Assembly (NCBI GenBank): GCA_910584265.1
Contig: CAJTZE010000034.1
Coordinates: forward strand, 1 to 36,222
DNA length: 36,222 nt
Origin: an uncultured Dorea sp.
Lineage (GTDB): Bacteria > Bacillota > Clostridia > Lachnospirales > Lachnospiraceae
Direction of reading: 5' to 3'
How positions within the stretch are numbered: position 1 is the first letter of the stretch; each line of letters opens with the position of its first letter. Below the pieces are notes generated by a model. The model had not been told where the DNA came from and did no database searches. It worked only from the letters and a program-made list of their open reading frames with translations. Both the position numbers and the translations under genes were made by a program. Shown here piece after piece: positions 22,324 through 31,301 of the stretch.

Positions 22324-23244
22324 TCAAAACGGCGTCCCGTACAGGTCATACGGAGTCGCCTGATACACGTAGTAATTAAGCCAGTTCGTATAAAGGTTAT
22401 TCGCCGCCGCCCTCCAGGTAAGCAGCGGCTTATTCTCCGGATTGTCCTCCGGGTAGTAATTCTTTGGAATATCAATGGGAAGTCCCTTTCCCAGATCCCT
22501 CTTATACTCTCCATCCAGCGTAACCCTGTCGTATTCCGGGTGTCCCATCACAAAAATCCGGCGTCCGTCCTCCGCCATTCCAAGAAAAAGTCCTGCCTCC
22601 TCGGACTCTGCGAGAATCGTAATCCTCTCATCCGCCCGAAGCTTCTCAATCGGCACATCTGTATGTCTGGAATGCGGCGCCATGAACACATCATCAAATC
22701 CGCGCACCAGCGGAATCTTGCGGTTTAAGACACGGTGGGAGAATACCCCGAACAGCTTATGCGGCACCTGCACCTTGTCTATCCCATAATGGTGATAAAG
22801 CGCCGCCTGCGCTCCCCAGCAGAGGTGAAGTGCAGAGGTAACATTGGTCTTTGTCCAATCCATGATCTCTGTCAGCTCATCCCAATAATCCACAGCTTCA
22901 AAGGGCATCTGCTCCACTGGCGCCCCTGTGATGATAAAGCCGTCAAACCTGCGGTCCTTAATCTCAGAAAAGGTCTGATAAAATTGATTAATATGGCTGG
23001 TAGATGTATTCCTCGACACATGGCTGGATACATTCACAAAGGTCACATCCACCTGCAGCGGCGTATTGGACAAAGAGCGCAGGATCTGAAGCTCCGTATC
23101 CTCCTTTAAGGGCATCAGGTTCAAAAGCCCGATCTGGATCGGCCTGATATCCTGATGCATCGCCCTATGCTCGTCCATTACAAATATATTCTCCTGCTCC
23201 AGTATTTCCTTTACCGGAAGCTCATTCTGTACCCGAATCGGCAT
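22324..23244 (-). CDS. metA: Homoserine O-acyltransferase (predicted acetyl-CoA-specific)
   Basis: A 306-aa MetA that activates homoserine for methionine synthesis. The nucleophile is Cys142 (HLCWGAQA), with His/Glu of the triad in VMGHPEYDR. Residue 111 is Glu (ITGAPVEQM); in this family Glu111 goes with acetyl-CoA use (as in Bacillus cereus MetA) and Gly111 with succinyl-CoA (as in E. coli), so the name succinyltransferase would mislead. AAGGAG precedes the ATG. It starts 30 bases after the AI-2E gene, leaving no room for a SAM riboswitch, so expression probably comes from the promoter of that gene. Confidence 0.95.
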   Translation of the reverse strand: MPIRVQNELPVKEILEQENIFVMDEHRAMHQDIRPIQIGLLNLMPLKEDTELQILRSLSNTPLQVDVTFVNVSSHVSRNTSTSHINQFYQTFSEIKDRRFDGFIITGAPVEQMPFEAVDYWDELTEIMDWTKTNVTSALHLCWGAQAALYHHYGIDKVQVPHKLFGVFSHRVLNRKIPLVRGFDDVFMAPHSRHTDVPIEKLRADERITILAESEEAGLFLGMAEDGRRIFVMGHPEYDRVTLDGEYKRDLGKGLPIDIPKNYYPEDNPENKPLLTWRAAANNLYTNWLNYYVYQATPYDLYGTPF

Positions 23245-23274
23245 AGCTGTCTCCTTCTTTCTGTCATATATTCT

Positions 23275-24654
23275 TTATAGGACAGGCGTCTCATCCTCTT
23301 CTTCCTCTGCCTGTCTCTGCTTCTTTTCCAGTGTTTCTCTGGAAATCACATATTTCCCGGCATCATCCACAAAGCTGAATTCATCATAAAACTCCGTAGC
23401 CTCCGGCAGATTTTTAGCATGAAGCCTGCCGTTGATCACCATCTGGATAATATAATAAATAACTGCAAAGGCAGGCACTCCTAGAAGCATTCCAATAAAA
23501 CCGAACATTCCTCCGCCCAGCAGAATTGCAAATATTACCCAGAAGGAAGACAGCCCCGTAGAGCTTCCCAATATCTTCGGCCCGATAAAATTGCCATCCA
23601 GCTGCTGCAATACCAGAATAAAAATCAGAAAGTACAATCCTTTCATCGGTTCATCTAAAACAATCAGCACGGCGCTTGGAATCGCCCCGATATAAGGCCC
23701 AAAGAAAGGAATCACATTTGTCACACCCACAATTACGCTGACCAGAAGGGTATAGGGCATATTTAGCAGGGTCAGTCCTAAAAAGCACAGTACTCCAATA
23801 ATTGCCGAATCAATAATCTTCCCGACCAGAAACCCTCCGAATATCTCATTTGCCTTCTGGGCAACATGCAGGACAATATTCGCGTGGCGGGAATCAAACA
23901 AAGCATATGTAACCTTCTTCCCCTGTTTTCCAAACATCTCTTTGCTGTACAGTATATAGATCGATACGATAATACCAATCAAAGCATTCACAATCTCGCC
24001 CACAAAGTCAATCACACCTGTTGTCAATATCGTCATAATATCGTTGGCCTGCCGGAAGAAATCATTTCTCAGCCAGTTCTGAAATGTGTCCGTCGCCTGT
24101 TCCACAAAGGTCTGGACCATAACTCCAATGTTGGAATCAGCCTTCACGATTTCGTTCAGCTCTTCCATTAAATCATTGATCTGGCTGGGCAGCGTAAACA
24201 CCAGGCTCCGGATACTCTGATACAGCTCCGGTATCAGCATATTAAACAAGCCTGCAATCACTGCACCCAGAATAACGATCGACAATGCGATCCCTGCCGT
24301 TCTGGATAATTTCTCTGCCTTTTCCCTGCTCTTTAGCCTTTTCTCCAGCATCGGAACTAAAATCCCATCCACCTGCTTTACAATAGGATTCAGCAGAAAA
24401 GCAATCAGCGAACCGTATAAGAAAGGCTTCAGCACATCAACCGCTTTCACAAAAATGCCGGAAATATCAGTAAGACGGAGCAATGCAAAATAAAATGCAA
24501 TTCCCGCCGCAACCACGATAAAATAGGTCATGCACTTACCCAGCTCCCGCCGGAATCTGGAAGGACTCCTGCTGCCAAGCTTCGGCCTGTTACTATAATA
24601 CCCCTCCGGAGTCTCCGCCGTATTGTCCTTATTTTTCTTATTTTCCTCTTCCAT
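23275..24654 (-). CDS. AI-2E family transporter (UPF0118/PerM)
   Basis: A 459-aa membrane protein. After a hydrophilic N-terminus (about 40 residues) it has about eight helices and the family hallmarks VDVLKPFLYGSLIAFLLNPI, a long soluble loop (about 130-210) and PYTLLVSVIVGVTNVIPFFG followed by FGPYIGAIPSA. The family includes PerM-like permeases, sodium/proton antiporters and AI-2 exporters, so the substrate is open. GGAGTG before the ATG at 24654 sets the start; an upstream frame is discarded. It is followed closely by metA. Confidence 0.85.
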   Translation of the reverse strand: MEEENKKNKDNTAETPEGYYSNRPKLGSRSPSRFRRELGKCMTYFIVVAAGIAFYFALLRLTDISGIFVKAVDVLKPFLYGSLIAFLLNPIVKQVDGILVPMLEKRLKSREKAEKLSRTAGIALSIVILGAVIAGLFNMLIPELYQSIRSLVFTLPSQINDLMEELNEIVKADSNIGVMVQTFVEQATDTFQNWLRNDFFRQANDIMTILTTGVIDFVGEIVNALIGIIVSIYILYSKEMFGKQGKKVTYALFDSRHANIVLHVAQKANEIFGGFLVGKIIDSAIIGVLCFLGLTLLNMPYTLLVSVIVGVTNVIPFFGPYIGAIPSAVLIVLDEPMKGLYFLIFILVLQQLDGNFIGPKILGSSTGLSSFWVIFAILLGGGMFGFIGMLLGVPAFAVIYYIIQMVINGRLHAKNLPEATEFYDEFSFVDDAGKYVISRETLEKKQRQAEEEEDETPVL

Positions 24655-24697
24655 CCCGCTACACTCCTGCAATAAATCATCAATTTTACTATCGCCT

Positions 24698-24726
24698 AGT
24701 ATAGCATAAAAATAAGGATGCGGCAA
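24698..24726 (-). promoter_or_regulatory. Promoter of the AI-2E-metA transcript, within the DUF1540 terminator
   Basis: TTGCCG (24726-24721), 17-base spacer, TATACT (24703-24698). The -35 lies inside the 3' arm of the terminator, so the end of one unit and the start of the next share sequence. Confidence 0.5.
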
Positions 24727-24747
24727 ACCAATTTGCCGTATCCTTAT
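24712..24747. terminator. Terminator after the DUF1540 gene
   Basis: 16-bp arms (ATAAGGATACGGCAAA / TTTGCCGCATCCTTAT, one G/T-type mismatch) with a 4-base loop and TTTTTAT following on the minus strand. Confidence 0.85.
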
Positions 24748-24765
24748 CCTGTAATTACACTCCGC

Positions 24766-25080
24766 CTAACAGCATGTAAAGGTTGCACATTCCGTCTCTT
24801 TACACTGACAGGCATTGCTTCCTTCTACGCTGATCTTGCCGGCATGGCACTTACATTCGTCATTATACATGCAGTCCACAGCTTCACAGTCGATCTTGCT
24901 TGTTGGGGAAGCCTGGCCCGCCGCATTGCTGTAGGAATCACCCTTCCGCTCCACAAAGCTGTCACAGCAGGTCTCAACTGCGCGCTTTGCCTTGTCTCCT
25001 CCGACCTGGATCTTATCCAGGTCACAATAAAACTCCTTGTTATGGGCACAGGTCTGTACCGTACATCTTAATTCCGGCAT
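24766..25080 (-). CDS. Two-domain DUF1540 cysteine-rich protein
   Basis: A 104-aa protein made of two copies of the DUF1540 fold: residues 4-42 (LRCTVQTCAHN, YCDLDKIQV, CCDSF) and 63-103 (IDCEAVDCMYN, CKCHAGKISV, CATF). Each copy keeps four to five cysteines with even spacing, consistent with a small metal-binding module. The family is common in spore-forming Clostridia; its role is not established. GGAGG precedes the ATG at 25080. It lies between purA and the AI-2E gene but ends in its own strong terminator. Confidence 0.9.
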   Translation of the reverse strand: MPELRCTVQTCAHNKEFYCDLDKIQVGGDKAKRAVETCCDSFVERKGDSYSNAAGQASPTSKIDCEAVDCMYNDECKCHAGKISVEGSNACQCKETECATFTCC

Positions 25081-25181
25081 TGCAAGATACCTCCTTTAAA
25101 TAATAGATTACGCAGAGATAGTATCCGCAATGCCGGAATAATTATTCATATTTTTTTAAATTATCACTTTATCCAAACCGG

Positions 25182-26462
25182 TCACGCCTGACGGTAAATA
25201 ATATCATCGCGCCCCGGCCCATTAGAAACCATAGTGATCGGATATCCGATATGCTCCTCTACAAATTCAATATACTTCCGGCAGTTCTCCGGCAGCTCAT
25301 CATAGTTCCTAATTCCGGAAATATCGCATTTCCAGCCGGGAAGCGTCTCATATACCGGTTTCGCCTTATCAAGCAGGTAAGTCGTCGGGAATTCCGTCGT
25401 TACCTCCCCGTCAATCTCATAGCCTACGCATACCGGAATCTCATCCAGATATCCCAGCACATCTAATACCGTAAATGCCACATCCGTCGCTCCCTGCATC
25501 CTGCATCCGTATTTGGACGCCACACAGTCAAACCAGCCCATGCGTCTCGGACGGCCTGTTGTAGCGCCGAATTCTCCGCCGTCTCCGCCGCGGCGCCTCA
25601 GCTCATCCGCCTCGTCCCCAAAAATCTCACTGACAAAGGCTCCTGCGCCCACCGCGCTGGAATAAGCCTTGCATACCGTGATGATCTTCCCTATCTCATA
25701 CGGCGGGATCCCCGCTCCGATAGCTCCGTACGCCGCCAGCGTGGAAGAGGACGTCACCATTGGGTAGATGCCGTGATCCGGATCCTTCAAAGAGCCGAGC
25801 TGACCCTCCAGAAGAATCTCTTTCCCCTCCTTCAGTGCATGGTAAAGATACAGAGATACATCACATACATAGGGCTCTACCATCTTCTTATATTCCTGCA
25901 GCTCCCTGTATAATTCATCCGGATCTATCTCCGGTTTGTGGTACAAATACTTCAAAAGTACATTCTTCTGCTCTGCTACGCGCACCACCTTCTCCTTCAG
26001 AAGTTCATCGTCAAACAGCTCGCTTACCTGAAAGCCGACCTTCGCATATTTGTCGGAATAAAACGGTGCAATCCCTGATTTTGTCGAGCCAAAGGACTTG
26101 CCGCCCAAACGCTCCTCCTCGTATGCATCAAAATTCTTATGGTAAGACATCACCATCTGTGCACGGTCAGACACCAGAATCTTCGGCATCGGCACGCCTC
26201 TGTCGATGATTGACTGAATCTCTTCAAATAATACCGGTATATCCAGAGCAACACCATTTCCGATAATACTGGTAGTATGATCATAGAATACGCCTGACGG
26301 CAGTGTGTGGAGTGCAAATTTACCGTAATTATTGATTATCGTGTGTCCTGCATTCGCTCCCCCCTGAAAACGGACAATAATATCAGCCTGCTCTCCCAGC
26401 ATGTCTGTGATCTTGCCCTTACCTTCGTCTCCCCAGTTTGCGCCGACTACTGCTTTTACCAT
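25182..26462 (-). CDS. purA: Adenylosuccinate synthetase
   Basis: A 426-aa enzyme that joins IMP and aspartate with GTP to give adenylosuccinate, the first committed step to AMP. The N-terminal WGDEGKGKITD loop binds IMP and GTP, GGANAGHT carries the catalytic His, and TTGRPRRMGWFDCV is the usual IMP-contact stretch. Length matches the family. AGGAGG lies before the ATG at 26462. A promoter sits about 65 bases upstream. Confidence 0.98.
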   Translation of the reverse strand: MVKAVVGANWGDEGKGKITDMLGEQADIIVRFQGGANAGHTIINNYGKFALHTLPSGVFYDHTTSIIGNGVALDIPVLFEEIQSIIDRGVPMPKILVSDRAQMVMSYHKNFDAYEEERLGGKSFGSTKSGIAPFYSDKYAKVGFQVSELFDDELLKEKVVRVAEQKNVLLKYLYHKPEIDPDELYRELQEYKKMVEPYVCDVSLYLYHALKEGKEILLEGQLGSLKDPDHGIYPMVTSSSTLAAYGAIGAGIPPYEIGKIITVCKAYSSAVGAGAFVSEIFGDEADELRRRGGDGGEFGATTGRPRRMGWFDCVASKYGCRMQGATDVAFTVLDVLGYLDEIPVCVGYEIDGEVTTEFPTTYLLDKAKPVYETLPGWKCDISGIRNYDELPENCRKYIEFVEEHIGYPITMVSNGPGRDDIIYRQA

Positions 26463-26525
26463 AACAATTCCTCCTGTGTGCTATATGCAATCATTGTTAA
26501 AATAACCTTCAGTCCCCAATTTTGT

Positions 26526-26554
26526 ATTATACTATAATTCTCAGTTCTTGTACA
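26526..26554 (-). promoter_or_regulatory. Promoter of purA
   Basis: TGTACA (26554-26549), 17-base spacer, TATAAT (26531-26526). The -10 is perfect; the -35 matches four of six positions. Confidence 0.55.
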
Positions 26555-26562
26555 TTATTATT

Positions 26563-28122
26563 TCACATCAGAGGTGCAAATAACCGCAGAACCTGCCCTA
26601 CAATCTTTGCCTTAAACGGCCGGTTCTGAACCTCCGTCAGGCTGACCTTATGGCATCGTGCCAGAGTATTCTGGAAATCCACCTCAATGCTCCCGATCAC
26701 AGGATTATTATAAATCAATACCCCGCATTCAAAGTGCAGATACAGGCTGCGGTAATCCAGATTGATCGTACCCACTGCCGCCGTATCATCATCCGACACA
26801 AATACCTTTGCATGGACAAATCCCGGCGTATACTCATAGATCTGCACCCCTGCCTGGATCAACTCCTTGTAAAATGTCTGTGCAACCGCAAAGGCATACC
26901 ATTTATCCGGAATGTGCGGCATGATAATGATCACCTCGATCCCGCTCTTTGCGGCTCTGGTAAGGGTCGTGATCATTTCACTGTCCAGGATCAGATAAGG
27001 CGTCATAATATGCACATATTTCTTTGCATGGTTCAGAATATGGAAATACACTTCCTCACCCACGTCTTCATTATCATACGGATGATCCCCATATGGGATC
27101 ACATAGCCGGTCCATCTGGTATTCCACATCCGCTTTGGAGTCAGGTAATTCTCATAATTCTCCTTCTCCTTCACGTCAAGATTCCACATCTGCAGGAACA
27201 GCATCGTTAAGCTCTGTACTGCGTCGCCTTTCAGCATTACCGCCGTATCCTTCCAGTGGCCGAACCTTTCCAGCTTATTGATATACTCATCTGCCAGATT
27301 CACTCCTCCTGTGAACGCAGTCCTTCCGTCAATAACACAGATCTTCCTGTGATCCCTGTTATTCTGTACGGTAGAAAGGAAGGGCGTGATCGGAATGGAC
27401 ATCTTACACTGGATTCCCATCTTACGAATTTTCTTATAGTAATTATATGGAAAATTGGAAATCGCACAGGTTCCGTCATACATAAACCGAACCTCAACGC
27501 CTTCCGCCGCCTTTCTCTGAAGGATCTCCAGGATTGTACCCCACATAACGCCCTCTGCAATAATAAAATATTCCATGAAAATATAGTCTCTTGCCTTCTC
27601 AAGCTCCCGGACCAGCGCACGGAACTTATCCTCTCCGAGAGGAAAATAGGTAACCTCCGTATTCCGGTAAGCCGGAAACTTCAGGCATCCTGACAGATAG
27701 CAGGCCAGATTTGCCATAGCCGGCTTGCTGTCCCGGATTTCCTCAACGATCTCCTCATCCTGCGTCATGTAGGGATTCTCTTCCAGCTTCAGTATTTCCA
27801 GCTTCTCTCCCACCCAGCTGTTGCCGAGCTGGAGCTCCACATAGATATAAAACAACGTTCCCACCGCCGGAAATGCCATAATACACAGAATCCACGTCAT
27901 CTTAAATGCCGGATTCCCCTCTGAATTAATAATATAGATCAGAACACAGATACGCAGCACCGTAAACACCATATTAATATATATTGTATACTGCCTGAGC
28001 CAGTTCGTCGTCACTGCAAAAATCGCCAGCTGTAGCAGGATCATCAACAGGATCAGTCCGGTTCGGCTGAATATAATTCGAAAAAGCCCTCCTTTGGCCT
28101 TTTTTAATCTCTTACTCTCCAT
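26563..28122 (-). CDS. cls: Cardiolipin synthase (PLD type)
   Basis: A 519-aa membrane enzyme that condenses phosphatidylglycerol to cardiolipin. Two or three N-terminal helices (about 15-90) anchor it. Two phospholipase D motifs follow: HRKICVIDGRTAFTGG in the first half and HAKVFVSDDDTAAVGT in the second, giving the paired HxK(x)4D sites that form one active centre. GGGGAG ahead of the ATG at 28122 decides the start over an in-frame ATG 20 codons upstream, which would lie past the promoter. It is the last minus-strand gene before a strand change. Confidence 0.93.
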   Translation of the reverse strand: MESKRLKKAKGGLFRIIFSRTGLILLMILLQLAIFAVTTNWLRQYTIYINMVFTVLRICVLIYIINSEGNPAFKMTWILCIMAFPAVGTLFYIYVELQLGNSWVGEKLEILKLEENPYMTQDEEIVEEIRDSKPAMANLACYLSGCLKFPAYRNTEVTYFPLGEDKFRALVRELEKARDYIFMEYFIIAEGVMWGTILEILQRKAAEGVEVRFMYDGTCAISNFPYNYYKKIRKMGIQCKMSIPITPFLSTVQNNRDHRKICVIDGRTAFTGGVNLADEYINKLERFGHWKDTAVMLKGDAVQSLTMLFLQMWNLDVKEKENYENYLTPKRMWNTRWTGYVIPYGDHPYDNEDVGEEVYFHILNHAKKYVHIMTPYLILDSEMITTLTRAAKSGIEVIIIMPHIPDKWYAFAVAQTFYKELIQAGVQIYEYTPGFVHAKVFVSDDDTAAVGTINLDYRSLYLHFECGVLIYNNPVIGSIEVDFQNTLARCHKVSLTEVQNRPFKAKIVGQVLRLFAPLM

Positions 28123-28172
28123 ATATGTCTCTCCCCGCTTGAGTACATACCACATAAAATTTTCCAAAATCA

Positions 28173-28201
28173 AGTTTAGCATACTTTATCCCCTATCTCA
28201 A
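28173..28201 (-). promoter_or_regulatory. Promoter of cls
   Basis: TTGAGA (28201-28196), 17-base spacer, TAAACT (28178-28173), about 50 bases before the chosen start. Confidence 0.55.
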
Positions 28202-28319
28202 GGAACCTTTTATAAATGTTAAGTTCACCAATTTTTTATATCCTTCCCCTTTCTTTTTTTCCAAAAAGGTATTACAATAGACCTATCTATATGCGAAACC
28301 GAAGAAAGGAGCTATACAC

Positions 28320-28634
28320 ATGTCAAAAGTATTCAAACGTTTATTAGGATTAGCCGCAGTTGGAGGTGCTGCTGCAGGAGTGATATATTATCTTAACAAG
28401 TCCGAGAATAATGATGATGAGTTTTTAGATGAATTTGATGATGAGTTTGATTTGGACGATGAATTAAATCCAGCCGGAGAGAGAGAATACGTTTCCCTGA
28501 ATGCCGCCCCAAAAACTGAAGAACCGGAAATTGAAGCAAAAGACGCCGGCGGGGCGGATGCCGGAACCGAAGAAGCTGCTGAGAGCAAAGCTGACGGACC
28601 AGACGAAGCTGCTCCTGAAGAAAAAGCCGAATAA
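28320..28634 (+). CDS. Small acidic membrane-anchored protein, function unknown
   Basis: A 104-aa protein with a basic N-terminus and one hydrophobic helix (RLLGLAAVGGAAAGVIYYL, residues 7-25), then a long, very acidic and low-complexity tail (DDEFLDEFDDEFDLDDEL, later Ala/Glu-rich). It is probably anchored in the membrane with the acidic tail disordered in the cytoplasm, or outside. GAAAGGAG precedes the ATG. It ends in a strong terminator and so is not part of the following ABC/two-component unit. I do not recognise the family. Confidence 0.8.
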   Translation: MSKVFKRLLGLAAVGGAAAGVIYYLNKSENNDDEFLDEFDDEFDLDDELNPAGEREYVSLNAAPKTEEPEIEAKDAGGADAGTEEAAESKADGPDEAAPEEKAE

Positions 28635-28647
28635 TAACATATCAAAA

Positions 28648-28678
28648 GGGAGGCTCTTCCACCAAGAAGCAGCCTCCC
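28648..28678 (+). terminator. Terminator after the small acidic protein gene
   Basis: An 8-bp GC-rich stem GGGAGGCT/AGCCTCCC with a TTCCCTGTT tail, about a dozen bases past the stop. A TATAAT (28687-28692) follows and may serve the response regulator gene. Confidence 0.75.
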
Positions 28679-28717
28679 TTCCCTGTTATAATTCTGTTCA
28701 AATGAGGTTAAATAATT

Positions 28718-29386
28718 TTGAAATATATATTGATTATTGACGACGATATTCATATTGGAAATATGCTGGAAGAGGTTCTTACAAACGAAGGCTACGGTAT
28801 ATACCGGGCTTATTCAGGAACAGAGGCTCTGCTTCTCCTCTCCAGGGAAAAACCGGATCTCATACTGCTTGATCTAATGCTGCCGGGACTTAACGGCGAG
28901 GACATACTCCCGCTGATAACTGGTATCCCTGTCATTGTTATGAGCGCAAAGGCCGATGTGGATAATAAAGTAAATCTGCTGCTCGAAGGAGCCGCAGACT
29001 ACGTGACAAAACCCTTTCATACAAAGGAGCTCCTGGCCAGAATTGCCGTGCAATTCCGTAACCAGACAGCTTCCGGATCCGTTTCCAGCCTGGTCTTCGA
29101 AGATATCGTACTTCACACAGACACACATATGGCAGTTTCAGGCACAGAGCAGGTCAAATTAACCCGGACAGAAGCCGCCATCCTGAAGCTCTTAATGCAG
29201 AACCCTTCCCAGGTCATGACAAAATCCCTGCTACTGGACCGCATCAGCAGGGATACGCCTGATTGTACTGAAAGCTCCCTGAAAATGCACGTAAGCAACC
29301 TGCGGAAGAAGCTAAGGGAACTAAACAGCAGGGATTATATAGAATCCGTCTGGGGAATCGGCTTTAAAATGCATGAAAACACGTAA
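28718..29386 (+). CDS. OmpR-family response regulator
   Basis: A 222-aa regulator. The receiver (1-115) has the acidic pocket Asp8-10, phospho-acceptor Asp52 (LILLDLMLPG), Ser in VIVMSAKAD and Lys in YVTKPF. The C-terminal winged helix (about 125-220) reads LTRTEAAILKLLMQNPSQVM and SSLKMHVSNLRKKL. The start codon is TTG at 28718, with GAGG 10 bases upstream. It is likely phosphorylated by the kinase encoded at 31302 and to act on the TTTACC repeats just after its own gene. Confidence 0.92.
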   Translation: MKYILIIDDDIHIGNMLEEVLTNEGYGIYRAYSGTEALLLLSREKPDLILLDLMLPGLNGEDILPLITGIPVIVMSAKADVDNKVNLLLEGAADYVTKPFHTKELLARIAVQFRNQTASGSVSSLVFEDIVLHTDTHMAVSGTEQVKLTRTEAAILKLLMQNPSQVMTKSLLLDRISRDTPDCTESSLKMHVSNLRKKLRELNSRDYIESVWGIGFKMHENT

Positions 29387-29390
29387 AATC

Positions 29391-29444
29391 TTTACCATTT
29401 CTTTACTCTTCCCTTTACCGGTTTCTTTACCATTGCCCGGTAAA
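29391..29444 (+). promoter_or_regulatory. TTTACC direct repeats, likely response-regulator operator
   Basis: TTTAC(C/T) occurs at 29391, 29402, 29414 and 29426 (11, 12 and 12 base steps), then inverted as GGTAAA at 29439. They end at a TAAAAT -10 (29441-29446) that lacks a good -35. Helical-turn repeats replacing a -35 are typical of OmpR-family activation. Confidence 0.65.
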
Positions 29445-29480
29445 ATAGGAACCGCAGACAAAAAGAGGAGGTTAGATTTT

Positions 29481-30395
29481 ATGGACTATGTTCTTACAAC
29501 AAATGCCGTCAGCAAGAATTACAGGCATTTCAAAGCATTAAACGAACTGTCTATGCACGTCCCGAAGGGGGCGGTCTATGGATTCGTTGGAAAAAACGGC
29601 GCCGGAAAGACAACGCTGATCCGGTTAATCTGCGGGCTTCAGGAGCCATCGTCCGGCTGCTATACCCTGTACGGCAGAAACAACACTGACAAAGATATCG
29701 CAAAATCCCGAAGAAGAATGGGCGCCGTCGTAGAGATTCCGTCCATATATCTTGACATGACAGCCGAAGACAATCTTAAACAGCAGTATCGGATTCTGGG
29801 GCTTCCGTCCTTTGACGGACTGAATGACATTCTAAAGCTGACGGGCCTTGAAGGCACCGGCAGGAAAAAAGCCCGGAACTTCTCTCTCGGTATGCGCCAG
29901 AGGCTTGGAATTGCCATAGCCCTTGCCGGGGATCCGGATTTTCTGGTTCTGGACGAACCGGTAAACGGTCTTGATCCCCAAGGTATTATCGAGATGCGGG
30001 AGCTGATCCTAAAATTGAATCGCGAGCGGCAGATTACGGTGCTGATCTCAAGCCATATTCTTGACGAGCTTTCCAAATTAGCCACGCATTATGGCTTCAT
30101 CGACAACGGCCGTATGATAAAAGAAATGAGCGCGGAAGAATTAGAAACCGCCTGCAGGAAATGTGTCCGCATGGAAGTCAGCGACACCGGCGTTCTTGCC
30201 CGTGTACTTGACCGTATGCAGATTGATTACCGGATACACTCTGCCTCACATGCCGATGTATATGCAAAGCTGAATGTATCACAGCTTGCCAGTATCCTTG
30301 CAGAAGAAAACTGCGAGGTCATTTCCATGCTGGAGCAGGATGAAAGCCTGGAAAGCTACTATGTAAGTCTTGTGGGAGGTGGAACATATGAATAA
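29481..30395 (+). CDS. ABC transporter ATP-binding protein
   Basis: A 304-aa ATPase. Walker A GKNGAGKT (37-44), signature SLGMRQR (about 129-135), Walker B FLVLDEPVNGLD (about 151-162) and the switch His in ISSHIL are intact. The C-terminal 80 residues form the extension typical of BcrA/lantibiotic-immunity-type ATPases, which pair with an ABC-2 permease to remove peptides from the membrane. GAGGAGG precedes the ATG at 29481, and this start, not the one at 29373, leaves the operator repeats outside the gene. Confidence 0.93.
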   Translation: MDYVLTTNAVSKNYRHFKALNELSMHVPKGAVYGFVGKNGAGKTTLIRLICGLQEPSSGCYTLYGRNNTDKDIAKSRRRMGAVVEIPSIYLDMTAEDNLKQQYRILGLPSFDGLNDILKLTGLEGTGRKKARNFSLGMRQRLGIAIALAGDPDFLVLDEPVNGLDPQGIIEMRELILKLNRERQITVLISSHILDELSKLATHYGFIDNGRMIKEMSAEELETACRKCVRMEVSDTGVLARVLDRMQIDYRIHSASHADVYAKLNVSQLASILAEENCEVISMLEQDESLESYYVSLVGGGTYE

Positions 30396-31236
30396 GCTGT
30401 TAAGAGCCGGCTTTGCAAGACTCGCAAAGAGCCGGATCTTCTGGATCTGTACGGCTGTTTCCTTTGGGATAGGGCTGATTTCTTCAATCACCCGTTATCG
30501 GGAAATGATGGATACAGCGGGATATTCCTATTCTATGGAGGACATCCTGTTCACTAACTGTATTTTTATGCCCATATTTTCTGCAGTCTTTGCCGGCTTA
30601 TTTATCGGCACGGAATACAGCGACGGCACCATACGCAATAAATTAATTGCCGGCCACGCACGGTCTGCCGTATATTTTTCTAATATCATTGTATGCTCGG
30701 CGGGCCTGCTGCTGATACACCTCGCCAATATTGCCGCAATTGTATGTATCGGGTTTCCTCTGACCAGAGCGGTCAAAGCGCCGGCTCCAGGCCTTATCCT
30801 TCTGGGGCTCGTCAGCCTGGCGGCAGTGATTGCTTTGAGCGCCATATTTTCACTTATGAGCATGCTGATCCACAACAAAGCCGGCTGTTGTGTTGCGGCA
30901 TTGATCCTCTCATTTATTTTTCTGGTAAGCGCAATGACCATCGAAGGCCGTCTGTCGTCTCCGGAATATTATCCCTCTATCACCGCCTCCTATACGGACG
31001 AAACCGGTGAAACGAAAGTAGAAAATACAGAAAGCATCAAAAACCCGAACTATCTTACCGGAACAAAGCGGAAGGTCTACGAATTCCTGTATGATTTCCT
31101 GCCCGGCTGCCAGATGCTGCAGATCACAGAGCAGTCTCCTAAGCGCCCTGGGATACTGCCCCTGTATTCCCTGTTTATCACTGCTGTAACAACTGCCTGT
31201 GGAGTCCTTTTCTTCCGCAGAAAAAATATAAATTAA
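30388..31236 (+). CDS. ABC-2 type permease
   Basis: A 282-aa membrane protein with about six helices: one near residues 16-34, a pair around 55-125, further pairs around 137-190, and a C-terminal one (LYSLFITAVTTACGVLFFRR). A soluble loop lies between the fifth and sixth helices (about 195-250). Family features include the FIGTEYSDGTIRNKLIAGH segment that contacts the ATPase. The ATG at 30388 overlaps the ATPase gene by 8 bases with GGGAGG upstream, so the two subunits are coupled. The substrate is unknown; peptide antibiotics are the usual guess for this gene order. Confidence 0.88.
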   Translation: MNKLLRAGFARLAKSRIFWICTAVSFGIGLISSITRYREMMDTAGYSYSMEDILFTNCIFMPIFSAVFAGLFIGTEYSDGTIRNKLIAGHARSAVYFSNIIVCSAGLLLIHLANIAAIVCIGFPLTRAVKAPAPGLILLGLVSLAAVIALSAIFSLMSMLIHNKAGCCVAALILSFIFLVSAMTIEGRLSSPEYYPSITASYTDETGETKVENTESIKNPNYLTGTKRKVYEFLYDFLPGCQMLQITEQSPKRPGILPLYSLFITAVTTACGVLFFRRKNIN

Positions 31237-31301
31237 CGATTTATACCCCGCGGATAAGGAGATACACGCCTTGTCTGCCGAGGGTAATCAAAGGAGTGTC
31301 T

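Noticed and set aside
23245..23274. SAM riboswitch or T-box before metA
   Set aside because: Only 30 bases separate metA from the previous gene, too short for either element.
29373..29480. Upstream extension of the ABC ATPase overlapping the regulator gene
   Set aside because: It would translate the TTTACC operator repeats, and GAGGAGG marks the ATG at 29481.
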